Positions 25,248 to 33,327 of a DNA stretch of 64,000 bases are shown here, piece by piece. The stretch spans positions 1 to 64,000 of the forward strand of contig NZ_SLYA01000003.1 in assembly GCF_004340965.1 (NCBI RefSeq), given 5' to 3'. Position 1 is the first letter of the stretch; each line of letters opens with the position of its first letter. The notes under the pieces were generated by a model that made no database searches, was not told where the DNA came from, and worked only from the letters and a program-made list of their open reading frames with translations. This DNA is from Sphingomonas sp. PP-CE-1A-559. Its GTDB lineage: Bacteria; Pseudomonadota; Alphaproteobacteria; Sphingomonadales; Sphingomonadaceae. Made by a program: the position numbers and the translations under genes.

Positions 25248-26279
25248 TTAAACCGCACGCGCCTCCAGCGCCGCGGCCGCCTGCGCCATCAGCCCGCCGA
25301 TGATGTCCGCGACCGGCTCCTCGCGCTTGACCATGCCGACCGACTGGCCCGCCATCACCGAGCCATGCTCGACATCGCCATCGATCACCGCGCGGCCCAA
25401 CGCGCCCGCCCAGTAATGCTCGATCTGCAACTGCGCCTCGGCCATTTCCACGCGTCCGCCATCGAGATGCCCGGCAACCTCACGCTGCTTCGCCGTAAAC
25501 AACTCGCTCGACGCATTCTTCAGCGCACGGACCGGGATCACCGGCAACCGCGCATCGATCTGCACGCTGGCGATCGCGTCGCGCGCCGACGCCCGGATGA
25601 ACGCCTTCTTGAAATTGGCGTGCGCGATCGATTCGGTCGCGCAGACGAACAGCGTGCCGAGCTGGACGCCCGCCGCCCCCATGTCGAGATACCCCGCGAT
25701 CGCCTCGCCGCGACCGATCCCGCCCGCGACGAACACCGGCACCTGCTCCGCGATCTCGGGCAGCATCTCCTGCGCGAGCACGCTGGTCGAGACCGGGCCG
25801 ATATGGCCACCGGCCTCCATCCCCTCGATCACCAGCGCATCGACGCCACTGCGGATCAGCTTCTTCGCGAGCGCCAGCGCCGGCGAGAACGCGATCAGCT
25901 TGGCGCCGGTTTCCTTGATCGCCTCGATGCTACCCTTGGGCGGCAGGCCACCCGCGAGCACGACATGGCCGACCTTGTGCTTGGCGCAGACCGCGATCAA
26001 CTCGAACAGGTCGGGGTGCATCGTGATCAGGTTCACGCCGAACGGCTTGGTCGTGAGAGCCTTGGTCGCGGCGATCTCGGTATCGAGCAACGCAGGCGTC
26101 ATCGCGCCGCACGCGATCACGCCGAACCCACCCGCGTTGGAGATCGCCGAGACGAGGTGACGCTCGCTCACCCACGACATCGCGCCCCCGAGAATCGCGA
26201 CCTCGCTGCCCAGAAATGCGGCGCCACGCGCCATGCGGCGGGCCAGCCGGCCCGCCCCGATCGAAGATGTGTCGTTCAT
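25248..26279 (-). CDS. Nitronate monooxygenase (2-nitropropane dioxygenase-like)
   Basis: A 343-residue FMN-dependent TIM-barrel enzyme expected to oxidise toxic nitronates such as propionate-3-nitronate. Landmarks are FLGSEVAILGGAMSWVS and HLVSAISNAGGFGVI near the N-terminus, the flavin/active-site loop EGMEAGGHIGPVSTSVL and VFVAGGIGRGEAIAGYLDMGAAGVQLGTLF. Some relatives are enoyl reductases (FabK-like), so the exact reaction is not certain. It stands alone between repeats and the divergent unknown gene. A TATATA stretch about 20 bases upstream may belong to its promoter. Confidence 0.9.
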   Translation of the reverse strand: MNDTSSIGAGRLARRMARGAAFLGSEVAILGGAMSWVSERHLVSAISNAGGFGVIACGAMTPALLDTEIAATKALTTKPFGVNLITMHPDLFELIAVCAKHKVGHVVLAGGLPPKGSIEAIKETGAKLIAFSPALALAKKLIRSGVDALVIEGMEAGGHIGPVSTSVLAQEMLPEIAEQVPVFVAGGIGRGEAIAGYLDMGAAGVQLGTLFVCATESIAHANFKKAFIRASARDAIASVQIDARLPVIPVRALKNASSELFTAKQREVAGHLDGGRVEMAEAQLQIEHYWAGALGRAVIDGDVEHGSVMAGQSVGMVKREEPVADIIGGLMAQAAAALEARAV

Positions 26280-26518
26280 ACGTCGCGCCTTAGATCATTT
26301 TATATACGGAGCGAAACCATCGTCCGCACTCTAAGCTGGGAGCGGTTCGCCTGGACGTTCAAAGCGGACCCTGTATCGTCGGCGCCATGAAATACCCCGG
26401 CTCAATTGTAGGCCTGTCCCGGCTTGCACTGCTCTGCCTGTCGTTCATCGTAACGACATTCGCACCGGCGGTCGCGACCAGCCGCATGCCCGGAGATCGC
26501 GACGCAAGGAGAACGCGC

Positions 26519-26851
26519 ATGACAATGCCCGACTATTCGCACGTCAAGACGCTCAAGGCCGCCCAGGCGCTCGCCAAGGACGGCAAGCTCACCGGGATTT
26601 TGCTGTTCCCCGCGGAACTGGGCGGCGAGGACGTTCCTCAGAACATTGTGTACGTGCCCCCGCAGGCCGCGGAGGCACGCACGCTGATCATCGGCACCCT
26701 GCGTCGGTTCGTCAGCGAAGGCCTGATCGACAAGCTCACCGTAACGCCGGAATACCGCGGCAACAGCTTCATACCCTCGCGTATCGTGTTCCACGCCATC
26801 GACAGCCACGGCAAGCACGGTGCCTTCGATCCCACCGTCGAAGTCTGGTAG
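26519..26851 (+). CDS. Unknown 110-residue protein
   Basis: I do not recognise this protein. The start at 26519 is chosen because a perfect AAGGAG (26506-26511) lies seven bases upstream. An in-frame ATG at 26387 would add 44 residues that resemble a signal peptide (GLSRLALLCLSFIVTTFAPAVA), so a secreted form is possible. The body has alternating strands and helices: YSHVKTLKAAQALAKDGKL, GILLFPAELGGEDVPQNIVYVP, ARTLIIGTLRRFVSEGLIDKL, YRGNSFIPSRIVFHAID. The compact alpha/beta pattern suggests a folded domain. It ends three bases before the convergent lysC stop. Confidence 0.7.
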   Translation: MTMPDYSHVKTLKAAQALAKDGKLTGILLFPAELGGEDVPQNIVYVPPQAAEARTLIIGTLRRFVSEGLIDKLTVTPEYRGNSFIPSRIVFHAIDSHGKHGAFDPTVEVW

Positions 26852-26854
26852 CGC

Positions 26855-28108
26855 CTACGCTGCGTCTTCGGCATCCAAGCCATACGCGGTATGCAGCACG
26901 CGCACCGCCAGCTCGGTATAATCCTCTTCGATCAGCACGCTGACCTTGATCTCCGACGTCGCGATCGCCTGGATGTTGATGCCGCGCTCGCCGAGCGTGG
27001 TGAACATCGTCGAGGCGACGCCCGCGTGGCTGCGCATCCCGACGCCGACCACCGACACCTTGGCGACGCGCGTGTCGTGGACGATCGTCGCATAGCCGAT
27101 CGCGTCCTTCGCCTTGTCGAGCACGTCGAGCGAGCGCGCGAGGTCCGCCGCCGGCACCGTGAACGTCACGTCGGTCGACCCGGTCGAATGGGCGACGTTC
27201 TGCACGATCATGTCGACGTTGATCCCCGCGTCCGCGAGCGGCGCGAAGATCGCGGCGACCGAGCCCGGCCGATCGCTGACTTGCGTCAGGGTGATCTTCG
27301 CCTCGTTCTTGTCGTGCGCGATGCCGGTGATGAGCTGGCGTTCCATATCGTCGATTTCCTCTTCGCCCACGATCAACGTGCCGCGGTGACCATCATTGGT
27401 GTCGCCATCCTCGAACGAGGACAATACGCGCACACGCACATTCTCTTTCATCGCCAGGCCGACAGACCGCGTCTGCAGCACCTTCGCACCGACGCTGGCG
27501 AGTTCCAGCATCTCTTCGTACGTGACCTTGCTCAGCTTCCGCGCGCGAGGCACGATCCGGGGGTCGGTCGTGTAGACGCCGTCGACGTCGGTATAGATGT
27601 CGCAGCGGTCGGCCTTCATCGCCGCCGCCATCGCCACCGCCGACGTATCCGAGCCGCCGCGACCCAACGTCGTGACGCGCTGGCCGTCCGCGACGCCCTG
27701 GAAACCGGGGATCACCGCGACGACGCCGTCCGCAAGGCTCGCGTCGAGCGCGGCCGTGTCGATCTCGCCGATGCGGGCCGATCCATGCGCGTCCGAGGTG
27801 TTGATCGGCAACTGCCAGCCGAGCCAGCTCCGTGCCTTGCACCCGGCCGCCTGCAAAGCGATCGCGAGCAGTCCACTCGTGATCTGCTCGCCGGCCGAGA
27901 CGACGACGTCATATTCCTTCGCGTCGTACAGCGACGACGCCTCGCGGCAGAAGCCGACCAGCCGGTCGGTCTCGCCCGCCATCGCGGAGACGACGACGGC
28001 GACCTGGTTGCCGGCGTCGACTTCGCGCTTCACGCGCGCGGCGACGTTGCGGATACGCCCGATCCCAGCCATCGACGTCCCGCCGAATTTCATCACGATA
28101 CGGGCCAT
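26855..28108 (-). CDS. lysC: Aspartate kinase
   Basis: Phosphorylates aspartate, the first step to lysine, threonine, methionine and diaminopimelate. The 417-residue protein has the kinase signature VMKFGGTSMAGIGRI at the start, GRGGSDTSAVAMAAAM and CDIYTDVDGVYTTDPR. Two ACT domains for feedback control follow from about residue 265 (LTQVSDRPGSVAAIFAPLADAGINVDMIVQ) and 345 (VSVVGVGMRSHAGVASTMFTTL). The start was set at 28108 (MARIVMKFGG), since the upstream open frame overlaps the divergent ubiG gene. thrC lies elsewhere in the window (47.6 kb). Confidence 0.97.
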   Translation of the reverse strand: MARIVMKFGGTSMAGIGRIRNVAARVKREVDAGNQVAVVVSAMAGETDRLVGFCREASSLYDAKEYDVVVSAGEQITSGLLAIALQAAGCKARSWLGWQLPINTSDAHGSARIGEIDTAALDASLADGVVAVIPGFQGVADGQRVTTLGRGGSDTSAVAMAAAMKADRCDIYTDVDGVYTTDPRIVPRARKLSKVTYEEMLELASVGAKVLQTRSVGLAMKENVRVRVLSSFEDGDTNDGHRGTLIVGEEEIDDMERQLITGIAHDKNEAKITLTQVSDRPGSVAAIFAPLADAGINVDMIVQNVAHSTGSTDVTFTVPAADLARSLDVLDKAKDAIGYATIVHDTRVAKVSVVGVGMRSHAGVASTMFTTLGERGINIQAIATSEIKVSVLIEEDYTELAVRVLHTAYGLDAEDAA

Positions 28109-28160
28109 TGGCAGCGCAAATCCCTTTGGGTCGAAGCGGCGGCCCTGATAGGTAGCGCGC

Positions 28161-28901
28161 ATGATACTGGCAAGCGACACCGTAACGAACGCAACAATCG
28201 ATCCGCGCGAGGCCGCGCATTTCGGCACCATGGCGAAGGACTGGTGGGATCCGAAGGGCTCGTCAGCGCCGCTCCACAAGCTCAATCCGCCGCGGTTGCG
28301 CTATATTCGCGAGCAGGTCGATGCGCATTGGGGGGGGGATGGTTCGACCTTTACGCCGCTGGCGGGGAAGACCGCGCTCGACGTGGGGTGTGGTGCGGGG
28401 TTGCTGTGCGAACCGCTCGCCCGGCTTGGTGCAGAGGTTATGGGGATCGATGCGGCACCCGAGAATATCGCGGTTGCGGAGATCCATGCGGCGCAGAGCG
28501 GGCTTGCGATCGATTACCGCGCGGGGGGAGTCGAGGGACTGGTGGGACAGTTCGACCTCGTCACCAGTTTGGAGGTGATCGAGCATGTCAGCGATCCCGC
28601 CGGCTTCGTGCGGGGCTTGGCGCGGACGTTGGCGGAGGGTGGATTGCTGATTCTTTCGACGCCCAACCGGACGCCATTGTCGCGGTTGGCGATGATTACC
28701 GTGGCGGAGGGCGCTGGCGTCATTCCCAAGGGCACGCACGACTGGAACAAGTTCCTCACGCCTGAGGAACTGACCGCGTTGCTGAAGGACGCGGGGCTTC
28801 GCGTGACGGACACGCGGGGGTTGAGTTTTTCCCCCGCGACTGGGTTTGCACTGAGCGGTTCGACGAACCTCGACTACTTCCTGACCGCGGTAAAAGCCTG
28901 A
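28161..28901 (+). CDS. ubiG: Ubiquinone biosynthesis O-methyltransferase UbiG
   Basis: A SAM-dependent enzyme of 246 residues catalysing both O-methylations of ubiquinone synthesis. UbiG-specific features are DPREAAHFGTMAKDWWDPKG, LHKLNPPRLRYIREQV, the SAM loop ALDVGCGAGLLCEPLARLGA and STPNRTPLSRLAMI with HDWNKFLTPEEL. It is divergent from lysC, and the 52 bases between the two starts must contain both promoters. Its 3' side is a dense repeat region (B3, C2). The quinone product feeds the respiratory chain that ends in the oxidase encoded at 39-46 kb. Confidence 0.97.
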   Translation: MILASDTVTNATIDPREAAHFGTMAKDWWDPKGSSAPLHKLNPPRLRYIREQVDAHWGGDGSTFTPLAGKTALDVGCGAGLLCEPLARLGAEVMGIDAAPENIAVAEIHAAQSGLAIDYRAGGVEGLVGQFDLVTSLEVIEHVSDPAGFVRGLARTLAEGGLLILSTPNRTPLSRLAMITVAEGAGVIPKGTHDWNKFLTPEELTALLKDAGLRVTDTRGLSFSPATGFALSGSTNLDYFLTAVKA

Positions 28902-28931
28902 CCTTGCCCCCCTCGCCGTCCCGGTTTTCCC

Positions 28932-29037
28932 CTCCCCCCCGGCGGAGGCCGGGGCCCAATTGGGAAGACCGGCGTGATGGGGCGCCATCCTCAACCATAA
29001 CCGTCCCCCAATTGGGCCCCGGCCTCCGCCGGGGTGG
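28932..29037. repeat. Family B MITE-like palindromic element (B3)
   Basis: Inverted ends with GGCGGAGGCCGGGGCCCAATT and the mirrored copy AATTGGGCCCCGGCCTCCGCC. The core (GACCGGCGTGATGGGGCGCC) is more diverged than in the other copies. It lies directly downstream of ubiG. Confidence 0.88.
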
Positions 29038-29086
29038 TCGCGAGCGGGGTAGGACTGAGTAATGGAGCATACCGCTCCCCAACCCT

Positions 29087-29139
29087 GTTCACCCGCGAAG
29101 GCGGGTGCCCAGACTGGGCACCCGCCTTCGCGGGTGAAC
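29087..29139. repeat. Perfect 26-bp inverted repeat ending at a start codon (C2)
   Basis: The arms 29087-29112 and 29114-29139 are exact reverse complements with one base between them, built from the family C unit CACCCGCGAAGGCGGGTGCC. The right arm ends on the base before the ATG at 29140. In mRNA this would be a very stable hairpin covering the ribosome-binding region of the glycosyltransferase gene. Confidence 0.93.
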
Positions 29140-30573
29140 ATGCTTTTGGCGTTTGCGGCGCTGGCAATGATCCTCATGACCCTCGCCCTCCTCCGCCCCG
29201 TCGACCACGACGAGAGCCAATACGTCGCCGCCGCCATCCTCACTGCGCAAGGCCTGCTCCCGTACAAAGACTTCGCCTACCTCCAGACCCCACTCCAGCC
29301 CTATCTCTTCGCCCCGATCGCAGCCCTAGCCGGCACCTGGACCTGGCCAGCCCTCCGCATAACCAACGCCCTCCTCGGCGCAGCCACCATCGCCGCCGTC
29401 CACCACGCCGCCCGTATCGGTGGTGCCAGCACCCGCGCCGCCACCTTCGCCGCCGCGCTGTTCGCCACCTCCGACATCCTCCTCTTCAGCATCGGCACGG
29501 CCCGCAACGACGCGTTCCCCGCCGCCTGCCTCGCGCTAGCCCTCCCCGCGATCGTCAGAACCGCGCGGGACCAGGCAAGCCGCCGCGACGCGATCCTGAT
29601 CGGCGCACTGCTCGCCGCCGCCGCGACCGCGAAAATCTCCTATGCACTCCCCGCGCTGACCTACGGCATCTGGACACTGTTCCGCGCCGACCGCCGCCCG
29701 TGGTGGACCCTGCTGGGCACGCTCCCGTTCGTCGCCCTGACCACAGCCCTATTGATCCAGGCCCCCGAAGGTTTCCTGTTCGGCGTCATCAGCTTCCCCG
29801 GTCAAGCACCCACCGAATGGTACCAGGCCCATCCTTGGAAGCTGTCAAACACCGCCAAGATCATCGACATCCTCAAGTTCCTCGCACTCGGCCCAGCCCT
29901 GCTCGCGATCGTCGCCACCGCAGGCAAACGCGATCGCTGGCACAGGATCCTCGACCTGCTGATCCTCGCTGGGCTCATCGCCGCGCTCGCGCCGGTACCG
30001 ACGTGGCGGCAATATCTGCTGCCGATGCTCCCTGCACTGTTCGTGCGGCTCGCGTTGGTCTGGCACGCGCATCCACCCGGCAAGGCGATGCGGATTGCGG
30101 CCGTCGCTTTCGCCTGCGCCGGACTCGCCCCCACCGTCGAGGCCGTCGCGAGCGGCCGCATCCCGATGCTCGATGCGATGCGAGACGCCGCCGTGGTACG
30201 CGAGATCCTGGACCGCGAACACGTCACCGGCCCGGTTGCGACGCTCTCCCCGCAATTCCTCCCCGGCAGAGCGATCGACCCACGCTTCGCTACCGGCCCC
30301 TTCTATTTCCGCAGCACCGCGCTCCTGAACGCGGATCAGGAACGCCAACTCCGCCTAGTCTCGCACGCACGGATCGCCCTGCTCGGCCAACCGCCCGTGA
30401 TCCTGACCGGCGGCGAAGGCGCGTGGAGCAGTGGCGACGACCGGATCGACGCAGCGCTCGCCACCTACGCGATTCGCGAAGGCTATCGAGCGGTCCCCGT
30501 CCCCGACACGCGCTTCACGCTGTACGTCGCACGCCATGCTTCGCCGCGATCAGCCCCGCATAATAGTCCATAA
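29140..30573 (+). CDS. GT-C type membrane glycosyltransferase (GT39/ArnT-like)
   Basis: A 477-residue polytopic protein with about ten helices and the GT-C signature aspartate/glutamate in its first external loop (RPVDHDESQYVAAAIL). QGLLPYKDFAYLQTPLQPYLFAPIAAL follows, as in dolichyl- or polyprenyl-phosphate-sugar dependent transferases. It probably moves a sugar from a lipid carrier to a surface acceptor. The frame extends upstream to an ATG at 29062, but the extra 26 residues (SPAKAGAQTG) are translated repeat C2. The 29140 start leaves no free ribosome site. Its 3' end overlaps the convergent GT4 gene by 59 bases. Confidence 0.85.
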   Translation: MLLAFAALAMILMTLALLRPVDHDESQYVAAAILTAQGLLPYKDFAYLQTPLQPYLFAPIAALAGTWTWPALRITNALLGAATIAAVHHAARIGGASTRAATFAAALFATSDILLFSIGTARNDAFPAACLALALPAIVRTARDQASRRDAILIGALLAAAATAKISYALPALTYGIWTLFRADRRPWWTLLGTLPFVALTTALLIQAPEGFLFGVISFPGQAPTEWYQAHPWKLSNTAKIIDILKFLALGPALLAIVATAGKRDRWHRILDLLILAGLIAALAPVPTWRQYLLPMLPALFVRLALVWHAHPPGKAMRIAAVAFACAGLAPTVEAVASGRIPMLDAMRDAAVVREILDREHVTGPVATLSPQFLPGRAIDPRFATGPFYFRSTALLNADQERQLRLVSHARIALLGQPPVILTGGEGAWSSGDDRIDAALATYAIREGYRAVPVPDTRFTLYVARHASPRSAPHNSP

Positions 30574-31699
30574 GCTCGACCGCATGCTCGCGGTCGCTGC
30601 GGACATGCCGGGCCGCCACCGCCGCCGCTCGCCGGAGCAACGCCGGATCGCGCGCGAACAACCGCCCGATTGCCACCGCCGCGCTCTCCGCATCGCGCGC
30701 CGCGTAGAGCTCGCTCGCATGGCGGTCCGCGACTTCCGCGCACCCGCCCGTATCCGGCACGATCAGCGGCAGGCCCGACGCCATCGCCTCCGACGCGACC
30801 AACCCGAACGGCTCTGCCTCCGACCCGTGGATCAGCGCATCGCAGCTGGCCATGATCCGCGCCAACCGCTCGCGGTCGTACACCGGCGCGAACATCCGGA
30901 TATGCGGCGAGCCACCGATTCGGCGCTGGATCGCCTTGGTCTGCGCCCCCGCACCGATCAGGACCAGCCCGACCGGCAGCGTAGCCCCCGCCCGCGCCAC
31001 CGCATCGACCACCAGCGGCCAGCGCTTCTCACCATGATGCCGCCCGAGGCCGAGCAACAGCATCCCGTCCTCGGGCAACCCGCACTGCCGCAGCAACGCC
31101 GCGCGCAACCGCGTATCGCGTAGGTCCGGCGAGAAATGCCCGCGCTCGATCCCGAGTGGCATCGCCGCATCGATCCGCAGCCCGCGCGCGCGCAACCGCT
31201 TCTCCAGTGCCGGGCCGTTGGTGACGACGACATCGTACTTCTCGAGGAAGCGGCGCATGTACCGGCTGTACCAGGCGAACCCGCGCTCGATCTGGTCGTG
31301 GCTCGCAACGCTCGCGAACCAGCGCTGTGCATAGGCGGCGATATTGTCGTTGTGCATGAAGAACGCCTTCACCGCGCGCCCCTGCCAGTCGCCGACGAAC
31401 CATGCCGGGCGCCACGGCGAGCAGCACTCGACCACGTCCGGATCGAGATCGTCAAGCACGCGGTGGACCGCGCCCTCGTCCCAGAACAACCCGTAATTGC
31501 GATCGAACGGCATCCCCGGCGACTTGAGGTAGATGATCCGCCCGCCGCCCGGCCGTTCCTCGACGCGGTCCTCCTTGCCCGGTGCGACGACGATGAGTTC
31601 GTGGCCCATGTCCGCCATGATGCCCATCTTCCGATCGACATAGGTCCGCACACCGCCGCCGGTCGGCGAGTAGAACTCGTTGACGTCGACGATTCTCAT
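30515..31699 (-). CDS. Glycosyltransferase family 4
   Basis: A 394-residue retaining GT-B glycosyltransferase. The N-terminal Rossmann domain begins IVDVNEFYSPTGGGVRTYVDRK, where the GGG loop binds acceptor. The C-domain has GRHHGEKRWPLVVDAVARAG and the donor site GSEAEPFGLVASEAMASGLPLIVPDTGGCAE (the E-x7-E motif). It probably builds a surface glycan or glycolipid. It is the third gene of a minus-strand operon with the membrane protein at 32222 and the DUF2141 protein, and its end overlaps the convergent GT-C gene. Confidence 0.93.
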   Translation of the reverse strand: MRIVDVNEFYSPTGGGVRTYVDRKMGIMADMGHELIVVAPGKEDRVEERPGGGRIIYLKSPGMPFDRNYGLFWDEGAVHRVLDDLDPDVVECCSPWRPAWFVGDWQGRAVKAFFMHNDNIAAYAQRWFASVASHDQIERGFAWYSRYMRRFLEKYDVVVTNGPALEKRLRARGLRIDAAMPLGIERGHFSPDLRDTRLRAALLRQCGLPEDGMLLLGLGRHHGEKRWPLVVDAVARAGATLPVGLVLIGAGAQTKAIQRRIGGSPHIRMFAPVYDRERLARIMASCDALIHGSEAEPFGLVASEAMASGLPLIVPDTGGCAEVADRHASELYAARDAESAAVAIGRLFARDPALLRRAAAVAARHVRSDREHAVELMDYYAGLIAAKHGVRRTA

Positions 31700-31709
31700 G
31701 CCACCACTC

Positions 31710-32225
31710 TCATGGCGTGACGGGCCCGAACCCGCCGAGCCCGCGCAGATACTGCACGGTGATCCGCACCGTCGTCACGCCCGCGCCGACCTCGACCAGC
31801 GCCTGCTCGACCTTCGGCCGCGACCGCCCGAGCATCGCTTTGCTCGCGAACCCGGCGCCATCGGTCCAGAAGCTGAACTTGTTCTTCCCGTCGCGATTAT
31901 GCGTCAGCAACAGCGCATAGCGGCTGGGCCGCGGCACCCGGATGCACAGCATAGGCGCCCCGCTCGGCGGCGTCGGCACAACCACCCGCCGAAACGTCCT
32001 GCCCGCCGCGATCAGCACGTGGTCGTCCTTGAGAAAGCCCGCTTCATCATCAGGATAGAGTTCGAGCTTCAACTCGCCCGTGCGATCCTTCAGTCCGGTG
32101 ACCTCAACCGCGATCGCCGGCCCCTCGCCCGGTCGACACGCCGCCGCATCGCTACCGAGCACCTGCGCGCCGGCCGGCGCTGTAAGCGCAACGATCGCGG
32201 CCAGCGCGACACCGGCGCGGATCAT
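31710..32225 (-). CDS. Exported DUF2141 protein
   Basis: A 171-residue protein with a signal peptide (residues 1-20, ending APAGAQ) and a DUF2141 domain. The domain begins AIAVEVTGLKDRTGELKLELYPD and ends with beta strands around RYALLLTHNRDGKNKFSFWTDGAGFASKA. DUF2141 folds are small beta sandwiches of unknown function in the periplasm. ATGA coupling to the upstream membrane protein and ten bases to the GT4 gene place it in a cell-surface glycan operon. The longer open frame on this strand is a shadow of the neighbour. Confidence 0.87.
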   Translation of the reverse strand: MIRAGVALAAIVALTAPAGAQVLGSDAAACRPGEGPAIAVEVTGLKDRTGELKLELYPDDEAGFLKDDHVLIAAGRTFRRVVVPTPPSGAPMLCIRVPRPSRYALLLTHNRDGKNKFSFWTDGAGFASKAMLGRSRPKVEQALVEVGAGVTTVRITVQYLRGLGGFGPVTP

Positions 32226-33154
32226 GCGCGCAACCGGGTGAGCCCGGCATGGATGCCGAACAGGATGATCAGCGCGACATGCACCAGCAGCGTCAGCGCG
32301 GCGGTAAACGCGATCAGCTCCGACAAAGCCTGGTCCTGCCCGATCAACAGGATCGCGGCGCTGGCGAACAGCAGGTCCTTGTTGGGCACCAGCGGCAGGC
32401 GCGACACCAGCAGGCGTCCGGCTGCAAGGAACAGCCACATCCCCACCGGCACGCCCGGCAACGCGTAATGCCACGCGAACGCAATCAGCACCGATCCGCA
32501 CAGCAACCGGATGCAGTGGATCCCGAATACCCACCAAAGCTTCGCGCGCGGCAGCGAGAATACCCGGCGCGAGAAGATCAGGAACGGCAGCGAGATCGCG
32601 AGCGTCACACCCGCCGACGCGAGCACGGTGCGGAACTGGTCGTGCGTCAGCAGATGCCGGCCGAGCGGCAACGCGATCGCCACCAGCAGCAGCGTGACCG
32701 CATTGCCCGCGATCGCCGACAGGATCGATACGTCCTTCACCGCGCCGAACGGCGACGCCACCATGCGCGCCTTCGCCCGCGCCCAGGCGTAGAAATACGC
32801 GTCGCCGGAGTATCCGAACACGACTTCGTTCGCGATCCGCTTCTTGATCAGCGCGACGAGGCCGCCGAGCGGAATGCCCCAGAGCCGGCGGAATATGACG
32901 TAGTCCCCGGTCGGCGGCGACATATAGAGCAGGCCGAAGCACACATAGAAGCGCGGGTCCTGCGGCACCGAGCGCGACAGCCCGGCAAGGCCGTGCCCGA
33001 GCAGTTCGCGCCCCAGCCCGACGATCATCGCCAGCGTCAGCACCGCACCGATGATCGCGGGCCAGCGGCTGCCGAGCGCCTTCAGCGGCTCGAGCCCGGC
33101 GCGCGCGATGTCCGCATAGCCGTCGCGATCGGCAGTTTTCGTACGGATATTCAC
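32222..33154 (-). CDS. Polytopic membrane protein, LPG synthase TM-region-like
   Basis: A 310-residue membrane protein with about seven to eight helices (AIIGAVLTLAMIVGLGRELL ~33-53, FYVCFGLLYMSP, ILSAIAGNAVTLLLVAIALPLG, VTLAISLPFLIFS, and others). The arrangement and a conserved charged segment (VALIKKRIANEVVFGYSGDAYFYAWARAK) resemble the transmembrane part of lysylphosphatidylglycerol synthase/UPF0104 proteins, but I am not certain of the family. It leads an operon with the DUF2141 protein (ATGA overlap) and a GT4 enzyme. It could handle a lipid-linked sugar. It is divergent from the second GT4 gene. Confidence 0.75.
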   Translation of the reverse strand: MNIRTKTADRDGYADIARAGLEPLKALGSRWPAIIGAVLTLAMIVGLGRELLGHGLAGLSRSVPQDPRFYVCFGLLYMSPPTGDYVIFRRLWGIPLGGLVALIKKRIANEVVFGYSGDAYFYAWARAKARMVASPFGAVKDVSILSAIAGNAVTLLLVAIALPLGRHLLTHDQFRTVLASAGVTLAISLPFLIFSRRVFSLPRAKLWWVFGIHCIRLLCGSVLIAFAWHYALPGVPVGMWLFLAAGRLLVSRLPLVPNKDLLFASAAILLIGQDQALSELIAFTAALTLLVHVALIILFGIHAGLTRLRA

Positions 33155-33327
33155 TCGCCGGTCCTCAAACCATTGTCCTCAAGCCGTTCCGCCGCCCGTT
33201 CCCTGCTACTTGGTGCCCGCCTCCGTCGCGCGGCCTGATAGCCACCCGCCGCCGTGCATGCACGCAAAGTCGGTTTCATTCGGTCGCGATCTCCGCTCTA
33301 CCCATCGCGCAGTATGATGACCCCCAT

